Below, piece by piece: positions 1-7,243 of a DNA stretch of 23,060 nt. The notes beneath the pieces are model-generated. The model searched no databases and was not told the origin of the DNA. It saw only the letters and a program-made list of their open reading frames with translations. The stretch spans positions 1 to 23,060 of the forward strand of contig DAOTWP010000115.1 in the NCBI GenBank assembly GCA_034435675.1. The letters are read 5' to 3'. Positions within the stretch are counted from its first letter, which is position 1; each line of letters starts with the position of its first letter. The position numbers and the translations under genes were made by a program. Source of the stretch: DAOTWP01 sp034435675 (GTDB taxonomy: Bacteria; Chloroflexota; Anaerolineae; Aggregatilineales; Phototrophicaceae).

Positions 1-15
1 CAGTCAGCATAACGG

Positions 16-45
16 CGCGCTAACAAACGCTAAGACGCGCTAACA
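16..45. repeat. Three CGCTAA motifs at 10-bp spacing
   Basis: CGCTAA occurs at 18, 28 and 38, exactly one helical turn apart. The first and third sit inside identical CGCGCTAACA 10-mers (16-25 and 36-45). Phased short repeats of this kind are typical of protein-binding sites. The arrangement is seen directly; any operator role is inferred. The element lies about 200 bases upstream of the PBP-like gene but may belong to a gene beyond the left edge. Confidence 0.4.
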
Positions 46-172
46 GCGACTCTAGCGCCCTCACCCCGCGCCTGTCAACCACCGTTTGCCCTGCGCTCAG
101 CGGGGGGCAGGCAGGTCGTCCGCACGGCGCTCACGGATGCTGTCCCGCAGCAGTCCTGCCCGCAGCGGACGG

Positions 173-200
173 TTGCGTGTGGCGCGGGCGGTGTTACACT
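173..200 (+). promoter_or_regulatory. Candidate sigma70-like promoter of the PBP-like gene
   Basis: TTGCGT (173-178) is followed after 16 bases by TACACT (195-200), a fair match to -35/-10 elements. Transcription would start near 207, leaving a leader of about 40 bases that contains the GAAGGA ribosome site. The match is moderate and judged by eye. Confidence 0.4.
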
Positions 201-234
201 GAGGAAGCTGTAACCTGTCGGCTGTAGCACCCAT

Positions 235-240
235 GAAGGA
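235..240 (+). promoter_or_regulatory. Ribosome binding site that fixes a TTG start
   Basis: GAAGGA lies 8 bases before the TTG at 249. The nearby ATG at 233 is in another frame. This spacing is why the PBP-like gene is started at TTG. Confidence 0.6.
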
Positions 241-248
241 CTGCGGGT

Positions 249-3242
249 TTGTCCACATCAGTCGCGCATATCATCCGGCGGCGGCGCAACCGTCGCGCTC
301 GTAAGCAGCAGGCGTTCACCCGGCGGCGCAGCATTGGGCTGGCGCTGTTCTTCGTGCTGGCGCTGCTGGTTATCGCCCCGGCGGGCGTGGTGCTGGGCGG
401 CGGCGCGCTGCTGTACCTCAATGCGGTGGGCGACCTGCCCACGCCGCAGGAGACGATCTACCTCGACCCGATCATTGGACCCACGCGCCTGTATGACCGC
501 AGCGGGCAGACCCTGCTGATTTCCGTGCAGGATCCGCTGGGCGACCAGCGCGTCTGGCTGACGCTCGACCAGCTTCCGGCAGCGCTGGTGCCCGCCACAC
601 TGCTGATGGAAGACCGCGATTTTTTGCAAACGGCGCACTTCGACCCCTTCGGCACCCTGGTGCGGCTGTGGGCGAATGCCGCCGATGGTCCCGATAGTTC
701 GCTGACCGGGCGGCTGGTGCACAACGTCATCGCGCCGCTGCCAGAAGTGATGACGCCGGCATACCGCGCGCGCGAACTGGCGCTGGTCGCGGAAATCAAC
801 CGGCGCTACACCCCGCTGCAAATCGTCGAGTGGCACCTGAACACCAATTATTATGGCAGCGAGGCATACGGCATTGACGCGGCGGCGCGCATTTACTTCG
901 GCAAGCGCGCCACAGAACTGACGCTGGACGAAGTCGCGCTGCTGGCGACGATTCCGCCTGCGCCGCAGTTCAACCCCTGGGACGACGAGATCGCCGCGCG
1001 CGGCAGGCAGAGTGTGCTGCTCAATGACCTGTTTACCAACGGCTATATCACCCGCGAGGAATACGAAGCCGCCAGCAGCGTCGTCACGCCTGTGCGCCGT
1101 GACACCGCGCAGATTGCGCAGATTGCGCCGGAGTTCGCCGCGCTTGCCCGGCGGCAGGCAGAAGGCATTCTCGACGCGCTGGGCTACGATGGCGCGCAGG
1201 AAGTGGCACGCGGCGGCTTGCAGATCATCACCACCCTGGATGTAGACCTGTATTATCAGGCGGACTGCGCGCTGCAAACGCATCTGGCGCTGCTGCGCGG
1301 GGCTGCCCCTCCACAGGCGGCGGCGAACGGCGCACCGTGCATTGGCGCGGCTTACCTGCCCTCGGCGTCGCCAACGCAGAGCGATGTCCCGCCGGACAGC
1401 GGCGCGCTGGTGCTGCTGGATGTGCGCACGGGCGAAATCCGCGCGCTGGTGGGCGACGCGGCGGCGGCGAACTACGCGCCGGGTCCCACGCTGCACCCGT
1501 TTGTCTATGTGGATGGCTTCACGACGACGCTGTGGACACCGGCGACGATGGTGCTGGATATTCCGCGCCAGTTCCCCGGTGCTATCGAAGGGCTGATTTA
1601 CCCGCCGCAGAATCCTGACGGGCTGTTTCGTGGTCCGGTCAGCCTGCGCGACGCGATGGCGGCGGGGCTGCTGCCGCCGGTGGTGGACATCGCCAACCAG
1701 CGCGGGGTGCGGGCGATGTTCGTGCCGGCGCGGCGTATGGGCATCATCAGCCTGAGCGACGCGCGTTATGACCTGTCGCTGTTCGAGCGCGGCGGGGTGG
1801 TGTCGCCGCTGGAAGTGGCGTTCGCCTACAGTGTGTTCGCCAGTCAGGGCGACATGCGCGGGCTGCCCGTGCTGCCCCTGGCGGAAGGCTACCGGCGGCA
1901 TGACCCGGTGGCGGTGCTGCGCATTGTGGATGCCAATGGCGCGGTGCTGTGGGCATACAGCGGCGAGACTTACGAGCCGGACTGCGCCGTTGCGCAAAAC
2001 TGCACGGCGATCTTCCCGCGCAGCCTGGGTTACATGGTCAACAGCATTCTCTCGGACAACGAAGCGCGGGCGCTGGTGCAGGGCGCGGCGGCGGATGTGC
2101 TGGCGCTGGATCGTCCGGCGGCGGCCGTCAGCGGCATGACTGGCGACCGGCTGTTCGCCTGGACGGTGGGCTACACGCCGCAGATGGTCAGCAGTGTGGT
2201 GCTCTACCGCGCCGATGGCACAGCGCTAACGCCCGGCGCGCCGACCGCGCGCGATCCCTGGGGGCTGACAGCAGCGCCGCCCGTCTGGCGCGCAGTGCTG
2301 GAGTATGCGCATGCCCGCGATACCCTGCCCCCGGCAGAATGGGAACGCCCGGCGGATGTGGTCGCGCTGCAAGTCTGCGAAGTGTCGGGGCAGCTGCCGA
2401 ATGGTGTTTGCCCGGTGCGCGATGAACTGTTTGCCGATGTCGCTGTACCCGCGATTGTGGACAGCTACTGGCGCGAGGTGGAGGTCAATGTGGACACCGG
2501 GCAGTTAGCGACGGTCAACACGCCGCCAGCTGCGCGGGCGCGGCGCGTGTTCTTTGTGCCGCCGCCCGAAGCGTATGACTGGTGGGTGGCGAACAATCTG
2601 CCGCTGCCGCCCACCGAACTGGATACGGTCAGCCGCCCGCAGGTGCTGGGCGGGGCAGCAATCACGCGCCCAGAGCCGTTCACCTATGTGGGCGGGGTGG
2701 TGCAGGTGGAAGGCGAGATCAACCTGCCCGATTTGCAGTACTACCAGCTCAGCTATGGGCAGGGTATCGAACTGCCGGACGAGTGGATTGGCATCGGGGA
2801 GCGCGTGACGACCTATACGCCGGGCGCGCCGCTGGGCACATGGGACACAACCGGGCTGGACGGCGTGTATAACCTGCGCCTGCAGGTGGTCTTGCAGGAC
2901 AACAGCGTGCAGACGACCAGCGTGCAGGTGACGGTGGACAACGTGCCCCCGGCGATTACGCTGGCGGCGCAGGGCGGGCAGACGAACACGGCAGGGCAGG
3001 TCTTCCGCTTCCCGGCGGACAGCACGATTCTGCTCAACGCGGACGTGCGCGATAACCTGGCGCTGGATCGTGTCGAGTTCTTCCAGAACGGGCAGCCGAT
3101 TGGCACCGACCGCGACGCGCCCTACGGCTTTACGTGGACGATCAACCGCACGGGCGTGGAGGAATTCGCCGCTGTCGCCTTCGACGCGGTGGGCAATGCG
3201 TCCAGCGCCACGCTGACTATCGAAGTCCAGCGCGGGAATTGA
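249..3242 (+). CDS. Class A PBP-like protein with a dead transpeptidase domain and Ig-like tails
   Basis: A 997-residue membrane-anchored protein with PBP1A architecture. A basic N-terminus precedes one membrane segment (about 28-55), then a GT51 glycosyltransferase domain (about 90-270), a transpeptidase-fold domain (about 320-690), and two Ig-like domains (about 805-897 and 900-995). In GT51 the glutamates of motif 1 (EDRDF, E121) and motif 3 (RARE, E176) are present. Motif 2, usually GGSTITQQ, reads PDSSLTGR (148-155). In the transpeptidase domain the context aligns well with the family, but PGSTFKPF reads PGPTLHPF (411-418), so Ser is Pro413 and Lys is His416. SxN reads GLL (473-475) and KTG reads MTG (630-632). 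The CEVSG/CP segment and the Ig tails match Anaerolineae PBP homologues. It is probably a structural or regulatory pseudoenzyme. Glycosyltransferase activity is uncertain. TTG start chosen on its Shine-Dalgarno. Confidence 0.85.
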   Translation: MSTSVAHIIRRRRNRRARKQQAFTRRRSIGLALFFVLALLVIAPAGVVLGGGALLYLNAVGDLPTPQETIYLDPIIGPTRLYDRSGQTLLISVQDPLGDQRVWLTLDQLPAALVPATLLMEDRDFLQTAHFDPFGTLVRLWANAADGPDSSLTGRLVHNVIAPLPEVMTPAYRARELALVAEINRRYTPLQIVEWHLNTNYYGSEAYGIDAAARIYFGKRATELTLDEVALLATIPPAPQFNPWDDEIAARGRQSVLLNDLFTNGYITREEYEAASSVVTPVRRDTAQIAQIAPEFAALARRQAEGILDALGYDGAQEVARGGLQIITTLDVDLYYQADCALQTHLALLRGAAPPQAAANGAPCIGAAYLPSASPTQSDVPPDSGALVLLDVRTGEIRALVGDAAAANYAPGPTLHPFVYVDGFTTTLWTPATMVLDIPRQFPGAIEGLIYPPQNPDGLFRGPVSLRDAMAAGLLPPVVDIANQRGVRAMFVPARRMGIISLSDARYDLSLFERGGVVSPLEVAFAYSVFASQGDMRGLPVLPLAEGYRRHDPVAVLRIVDANGAVLWAYSGETYEPDCAVAQNCTAIFPRSLGYMVNSILSDNEARALVQGAAADVLALDRPAAAVSGMTGDRLFAWTVGYTPQMVSSVVLYRADGTALTPGAPTARDPWGLTAAPPVWRAVLEYAHARDTLPPAEWERPADVVALQVCEVSGQLPNGVCPVRDELFADVAVPAIVDSYWREVEVNVDTGQLATVNTPPAARARRVFFVPPPEAYDWWVANNLPLPPTELDTVSRPQVLGGAAITRPEPFTYVGGVVQVEGEINLPDLQYYQLSYGQGIELPDEWIGIGERVTTYTPGAPLGTWDTTGLDGVYNLRLQVVLQDNSVQTTSVQVTVDNVPPAITLAAQGGQTNTAGQVFRFPADSTILLNADVRDNLALDRVEFFQNGQPIGTDRDAPYGFTWTINRTGVEEFAAVAFDAVGNASSATLTIEVQRGN

Positions 3243-3440
3243 GGGGGGTGCTGCCCGCGTAGACGTAGGGGTTCCAGCACGCCGCCATGTCGCCCTTAGC
3301 CCAGCGGCACACGCACCCATCACCGGGTCGCGCGTCAGGAAGCTGCCCAGCGCCGGGTTGTATGTACCGGGTCAGCTTTGCAGACTCCGCGCCGTAGTGC
3401 AGCCCACTGGCGTCGGTCTGTTCGCCTGTAATTGCGATCA
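3243..3440 (-). pseudogene. Decayed 3' end of an RHS-repeat core (copy 1)
   Basis: Minus-strand translation gives three pieces of an RHS core in family order but in shifting frames. They are GEQTDASGLHY (about 3394-3426), YNPALGSFLTRDPVMG (about 3315-3362) and WNPYVYAGSTPLN (about 3238-3276). The usual family text is a TDASGLYYYRARYYDP-like block, then GRFLTRDP, then NPYAYVxNNP. At least two frameshifts and the lack of a start or full length mark it as a remnant. It abuts the stop codon of the PBP-like gene on the opposite strand. The matches are recognised by eye. Confidence 0.7.
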
Positions 3441-3472
3441 ATGCGGGAAAACAAAGGGCAGCGGCTAACGGG

Positions 3473-3823
3473 CTACCGCATGGGGATGTATTTCACCTGA
3501 TTCTCGAAGTCCTCTGGTGCCCCTGCGCCTAGCGCCACTTCAAGCTCGTCTAATGCCAGACCAATTGGCGTATCTCGGTGAACTTCAATCACACCAGGGA
3601 CTGGCAGCCCGGCACGCACCCGTTCGAAGACAAAGCGGGGCATCGTTCGGACATCGTGCGTCAGCAAAATGCGTCCTTGCTCTGCCAGCCATGCGAGCAG
3701 CGTATCGTCAGGAGATTGAACCATCCAGGTATCCTGAACACGCACGATGTCCAGATCGGGCAATCGGGCACGGAGACCGTTGAGGATGCGCCCATCGAAG
3801 TTTTCGTCGCTGGCGAAGCGCAT
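3473..3823 (-). CDS. DUF5615 PIN-like protein, probable toxin
   Basis: A 116-residue protein that opens with the acidic DUF5615 signature (FASDENFDGRIL, D6/E7) and carries a central LLTHDVRTMP block. Both are typical of this PIN-like family, whose members are proposed ribonuclease toxins. The start ATG at 3823 directly follows the TGA (3824-3826) of the DUF433 gene, so the two are co-transcribed and probably translationally coupled, antitoxin first. The length is normal for the family. Toxicity and RNA cleavage are inferred from family and pairing, not visible in the sequence. Some DUF5615 proteins may have other roles. Confidence 0.8.
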   Translation of the reverse strand: MRFASDENFDGRILNGLRARLPDLDIVRVQDTWMVQSPDDTLLAWLAEQGRILLTHDVRTMPRFVFERVRAGLPVPGVIEVHRDTPIGLALDELEVALGAGAPEDFENQVKYIPMR

Positions 3824-4177
3824 TCATTCCTGCCGTTCGCGGCGCTTTTCTTCAGCCAATTCGCGGATGCGCGCGTTGAACGCTTTTTGCTCCGGCGTAT
3901 AATGCGCTTCCCACGCCTGCCGCAGCCGTTCGGCTTCCTCCCGCCCGCGCTGTAAATAGGCGTCGAGTTCATCACGATGCGCCAGATAATACGCGATGAC
4001 CGCATAAATAGCGTTCAACGGCAACACATCAAAGCCTTCATGAATGGCTTCGGGGCTGTCGCCCTGCTGATAGCAGGCAATCACCGTATCGAACGTCACC
4101 CGCGTGCCGCTGACGCGGATTGTGCCATGTTCATCCAGCTTCAATGGCAGGGCAACCGTTTCAGGTAGTGCCAGCAT
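3824..4177 (-). CDS. DUF433 protein, probable antitoxin
   Basis: The reading frame opens at a GTG (4210), but the likelier start is the ATG at 4177, giving 117 residues. AGGGAATTAGGA precedes that ATG, and a perfect TATAAT at 4213-4218 would start transcripts near 4206, downstream of the GTG. The core has the DUF433 pattern of beta strand, RVSGTRVTFDTVIACYQQG, then an acidic helix-turn-helix (SPEAIHEGFDVLPLNAIYAV). A charged helical tail (ELAEEKRRERQE) could contact the toxin or DNA. DUF433 genes usually pair with DUF5615 genes, as here. Autorepression of the TATAAT promoter is the expected regulation, by inference. Confidence 0.8.
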   Translation of the reverse strand: MLALPETVALPLKLDEHGTIRVSGTRVTFDTVIACYQQGDSPEAIHEGFDVLPLNAIYAVIAYYLAHRDELDAYLQRGREEAERLRQAWEAHYTPEQKAFNARIRELAEEKRRERQE

Positions 4178-4212
4178 TCCTAATTCCCTTCGTGGGGTTA
4201 AGCGTTGCACTG

Positions 4213-4218
4213 ATTATA
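4213..4218 (-). promoter_or_regulatory. -10 element of the DUF433/DUF5615 operon
   Basis: A perfect TATAAT on the minus strand sits 36 bases before the ATG at 4177. No convincing -35 is visible at 16-18 bases. It lies directly beside the end of RHS remnant copy 2. Confidence 0.5.
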
Positions 4219-4227
4219 CTATAGGTT

Positions 4228-4310
4228 CACGGGAAATCGGATTGCTCCCCGTGTAGGCGTAGGGGTTCCAGCGCAGCGATAGACGCACCATCACCGAGTC
4301 GCGAGCGCAG
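4228..4310 (-). pseudogene. Decayed 3' end of an RHS-repeat core (copy 2)
   Basis: The minus strand encodes RDSVMVRLSLRWNPYAYTGS followed by NPIS. This is the RHS terminal block, and it parallels copy 1 at 3238-3335 (RDPVMG, then WNPYVYAGS). At DNA level both share GTAGGGGTTCCAGC and CACCATCACCG/CATCACCGGG stretches. No start, upstream core or downstream polymorphic tip is present, so it is a fragment. Both copies point the same way and bracket the toxin-antitoxin pair. Confidence 0.65.
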
Positions 4311-4603
4311 CGCCCCCCTGGCAGCGTCCCGGCGCAACCTGACGAATGTCACGCACAGATAGGCGTGTTTAACACTGTTCACAACACTGGACTTAAAATC
4401 TAATAGGGCGTAGCATGTGCAGTTGTGTGCCGGATGCAGGACAACGTTTTCAGCGTGCCGGGCTGGGGCTGAATGGCACAGCCAGGACGGCAGCACAGCG
4501 GTTCAGCGTTCCGCGCCGCATGCCTGCGCGCGTCAGCCTGCACAGCCTACATACGTCTGCACGCTATTCTGAATAGACTATTTGAAATAAAGGTGGTGTT
4601 GCT
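4311..4603. other. Intergenic region upstream of the phosphofructokinase gene
   Basis: No coding sequence that I can defend lies here. The base composition is more mixed than in the flanking genes, with an A/T-rich patch around 4380-4405. A 13-base palindrome, CTATTCTGAATAG (4564-4576), lies 28 bases before the phosphofructokinase start and could be an operator. AAGGTGG (4588-4594) is the ribosome site. No strong promoter hexamer pair was found. Confidence 0.4.
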
Positions 4604-5758
4604 ATGCGCATTGGCGTTTTGACGGGTGGCGGGGATGTCCCCGGACTGAACCCCTGCATCAAACAGATTGTCAACCGGGCAATTGACAACGGCTATGAAG
4701 TGTTCGGCATCCGCCGCGGTTGGGCAGGGCTGTTGGAATATAATCTTGACCAGAGCGAAGCCGAAAATGCGAAATGTGTGCTCCCGCTGGATCGTGAAAT
4801 CGTCCGCCGCATTGACCGCACGGGCGGCACATTCCTGCACACCTCACGCACGAATCCCGGCAAGGTCAAAGCCGGCAGCATGCCCGCCTTCCTCAAAAAA
4901 GAAGGCGAAACCTACCCGGAAATTGTGGACTGTACCGCGCACGTGCTCAAGGTGATTGACCGGCTGGGTATCAAGGTGATGATCCCGATTGGCGGCGATG
5001 ACACGCTGAGCTATGGCGAACGGCTGCACCAGGAAGGCGTGCGCGTCATCGGCATCCCCAAGACGATGGATAACGATGTCTACGGCACGGATTACTGCAT
5101 CGGCTTTTCCACCGCCGTCACCCGCAGCGTGGAATTCATCCACAACCTGCGCACATCTACGGGATCGCACGAACGTATCGCGGTGGTCGAGCTGTTCGGG
5201 CGCAACAGCGGCGAAACCTCGCTGATTTCGGCATATCTGGCGGGTGTGGATCGCGCGCTGATTTCCGAAGTGCCCTTCGACATCAACAAGCTGGCGGAGC
5301 TGGTCATGCAGGACAAAGTGACCAACCCCAGCAACTATGCCATGATTACCATCTCCGAAGGCGCACACCCGGTTGAGGGACAGGTGCTGGAGACCGGCGA
5401 GGCAGATGCCTACGGGCATCGCAAGCTGGGCGGTATCGGCAAAGAACTGGGTGATGCGCTGCAAAAGATCACCAAACAGAATATCGTCTACCAGCAGCTT
5501 GCCTACCTGATGCGCAGCGGCGAGCCGGACTCGCTGGATCTGATGGTCGCGTTCAATTATGCGCAGTTGGCGGTATCGCTGGTGGAACGCGGCGAGTCGG
5601 GGCGGTTGGTCTGCTTGCAGCGCGGCGTGTACAGCGATGTGCCGATTTCGACGATTATGCAGGGCAAGAAGCGCGTCAATGTGCCCGAACTGTATGACAT
5701 TGATACCTATCGCCCGCGTATTCGCCACGTCTTTGGCATGCCCATGTTCCTGACGTAG
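4604..5758 (+). CDS. pfp: Pyrophosphate-type 6-phosphofructokinase
   Basis: A 384-residue cytosolic enzyme that phosphorylates fructose 6-phosphate at the committing step of glycolysis. It opens with the nucleotide/PPi loop (MRIGVLTGGGDVPGLNP). It carries GGDDT at 130-134 and PKTMDND at 152-158, followed by the substrate block ELFGRNSGE. In this family ATP enzymes have GGDGS and a glycine before TIDND. An Asp in GGDD plus a Lys in PKTxDND is the established signature of pyrophosphate use, so a reversible PPi-dependent reaction is the best call. AAGGTGG 9 bases upstream supports the ATG. The gene stands alone between non-coding stretches. The donor has not been measured, and mixed ATP/PPi use is possible. 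Confidence 0.9.
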   Translation: MRIGVLTGGGDVPGLNPCIKQIVNRAIDNGYEVFGIRRGWAGLLEYNLDQSEAENAKCVLPLDREIVRRIDRTGGTFLHTSRTNPGKVKAGSMPAFLKKEGETYPEIVDCTAHVLKVIDRLGIKVMIPIGGDDTLSYGERLHQEGVRVIGIPKTMDNDVYGTDYCIGFSTAVTRSVEFIHNLRTSTGSHERIAVVELFGRNSGETSLISAYLAGVDRALISEVPFDINKLAELVMQDKVTNPSNYAMITISEGAHPVEGQVLETGEADAYGHRKLGGIGKELGDALQKITKQNIVYQQLAYLMRSGEPDSLDLMVAFNYAQLAVSLVERGESGRLVCLQRGVYSDVPISTIMQGKKRVNVPELYDIDTYRPRIRHVFGMPMFLT

Positions 5759-5790
5759 CGCGCGGGCAGCAGGCGCGGAAAACAGGCAAA

Positions 5791-5840
5791 ACCACCGAGG
5801 CACAGCGGACACAGAATACCGGACCCCGTGCCTCTGTGGT
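5791..5840. repeat. Imperfect inverted repeat downstream of pfp
   Basis: ACCACCGAGGCAC (5791-5803) pairs with GTGCCTCTGTGGT (5828-5840), 12 of 13 positions, around a 24-base loop. It resembles the ACCACAGAGGCACAGAGG-type interspersed palindromes of many environmental bacterial genomes. It could end pfp transcription, but no T-run follows. Confidence 0.5.
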
Positions 5841-5941
5841 GCATGCTGGCGGCAGGCGCACGGCAGCGCCCCCTACGGCGAATGGGCGCTAGAGCGTGTT
5901 ATGCACCTCACCTCTGCCCCCTCAACCCGCACAGCGGCGGG

Positions 5942-5947
5942 TATAAT
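5942..5947 (+). promoter_or_regulatory. -10 element before the propeller gene
   Basis: A perfect TATAAT lies 38 bases before the chosen ATG at 5985. No good -35 is visible. It supports the internal ATG over the earlier ATG at 5901, which lies upstream of this promoter. Confidence 0.5.
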
Positions 5948-5984
5948 GCCCGGCAGGGTTGGCTTACCTGTGAGGCACTTCTTG

Positions 5985-7199
5985 ATGCAGCTTGTAAGGC
6001 ACGTTCGCATGCTTTTACGCCGCCCTGTGCCGCGGGCAGCAGTGTTCGGCATCGCCCTCACGGCATGTTTCTCGCTGCTGATTGTGACCGCGCGCGCGGC
6101 GGGACGGGGCGGCGGCGAAATGCTGGTCTATACTGTCCCCAACCGCACTGCATCCCCGCTGTTCCTGTTCGATGTGCAGCATCGTTTGAGTGTGCCGCTT
6201 GTGAATCGTCAAGGGGAATTCGCATTCGCGTTTGGGGCGCACGGACAACTGGCGTATTCGTCAGCAACCGGGGACTATGCGGACATCTATGTGACCAGCG
6301 TCGAGCATCCTGACCAGATACCGCTCAACATCAGCCAGACTCCCAACACAGCGGAACGTCCGCTGACATGGAGTCCCGATGGACGTTATCTGGCATACAT
6401 CGCGCAAGGGCGTCAAAGCGTCCCCCTGCTGGTTGTGTGGGATGGCGCAAATACGATCAATATCATGCCAAACGGTCTGGAGCATCCGGTCCAAGCCTAT
6501 CCATCAGTTTGGAGCCGTGATGGGCGGTTGGTATTTAGCGTGTTTTCTGGTCCGCCTGCTGAGGCGGATTGGGAGCTGTACTTATGGGATGGCGCGACCA
6601 TCACCAACCTCAGCCAGAATCCAGGGCTGACAGACTGCTGCGCGGTCTGGAGTGCTGACGGGCGGTTGGCGTTCCTTTCTCAAAGAGAAAATGCGCAGGT
6701 TGACCTCCTGATCTGGGATGGTACCTCGGTCAGAAATGGGTCGCCGAACAGGGAATCGTTCACCAACGCTGCGCCCGAATTGACCATGAATTGGGCTTCT
6801 CCGCACTGGACACCAGATGGGCAGTTGGTGTTCTTGTCCGGGGTACACGGGCGTCCCAACGCTGAAATCTATCTCTGGGATGGACAATCAGCCGCCAATA
6901 TCAGCCAGAACCCAATTGCAATAACCGGCAGCCCAAGCTGGAGTGCTGATGGGCGCTGGGCGTTTTCGTCGGGGAGTCCATTCATTTACGTGCGCGATCT
7001 TAACAACCGCCCGCTCGCCACATTGGAAGGGTATGGTGGAGCGTGGAGTCCCGGGGGTTACCTGATGTACTGCCGAAACATCGGAGGCACATGGGGTCTC
7101 TACGTATGGGACGGCGTGCGAAGCATCAGAGTTGCCACCAGCACATACATTTATGCTGAGTGGCAGAACGGCGAAAGCGTCGGCTGTAACAGCGGGTGA
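5985..7199 (+). CDS. TolB/WD40-like beta-propeller protein, secreted or membrane-anchored
   Basis: A 404-residue protein started at the ATG at 5985, with GAGG 9 bases upstream and TATAAT before it. The frame opens earlier, at 5901, but those residues lack propeller or signal features. Basic residues precede a hydrophobic segment (about 18-38, ending in TARA), which suits a signal peptide or anchor. Beyond it come repeated blade motifs of the W-S-x-D-G-R type: TWSPDGRYLAY, VWSRDGRLVF, VWSADGRLAF, HWTPDGQLVF and SWSADGRWAF. These alternate with LYLWDG/IYLWDG strands and NISQNP turns. Such propellers usually bind proteins or glycans outside the cytoplasm. No enzymatic residues are recognised and the ligand is unknown. 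Codon use is somewhat more A/T-rich than in neighbours. Confidence 0.75.
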   Translation: MQLVRHVRMLLRRPVPRAAVFGIALTACFSLLIVTARAAGRGGGEMLVYTVPNRTASPLFLFDVQHRLSVPLVNRQGEFAFAFGAHGQLAYSSATGDYADIYVTSVEHPDQIPLNISQTPNTAERPLTWSPDGRYLAYIAQGRQSVPLLVVWDGANTINIMPNGLEHPVQAYPSVWSRDGRLVFSVFSGPPAEADWELYLWDGATITNLSQNPGLTDCCAVWSADGRLAFLSQRENAQVDLLIWDGTSVRNGSPNRESFTNAAPELTMNWASPHWTPDGQLVFLSGVHGRPNAEIYLWDGQSAANISQNPIAITGSPSWSADGRWAFSSGSPFIYVRDLNNRPLATLEGYGGAWSPGGYLMYCRNIGGTWGLYVWDGVRSIRVATSTYIYAEWQNGESVGCNSG

Positions 7200-7243
7200 G
7201 GCGGGTCTCTGGCAACCGCAGGCTTTGTCGCGCCGCTCGTGCA

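Noticed and set aside
258..1997. Long minus-strand open frame opposite the PBP-like gene
   Set aside because: Arg/His/Gln-rich composition typical of the antisense of a GC-rich gene, with no domain and full overlap with a well-supported gene.
5901..5984. N-terminal extension of the propeller protein from ATG 5901
   Set aside because: A TATAAT at 5942-5947 and a ribosome site before ATG 5985 favour the shorter form, and the extension has no signal features.
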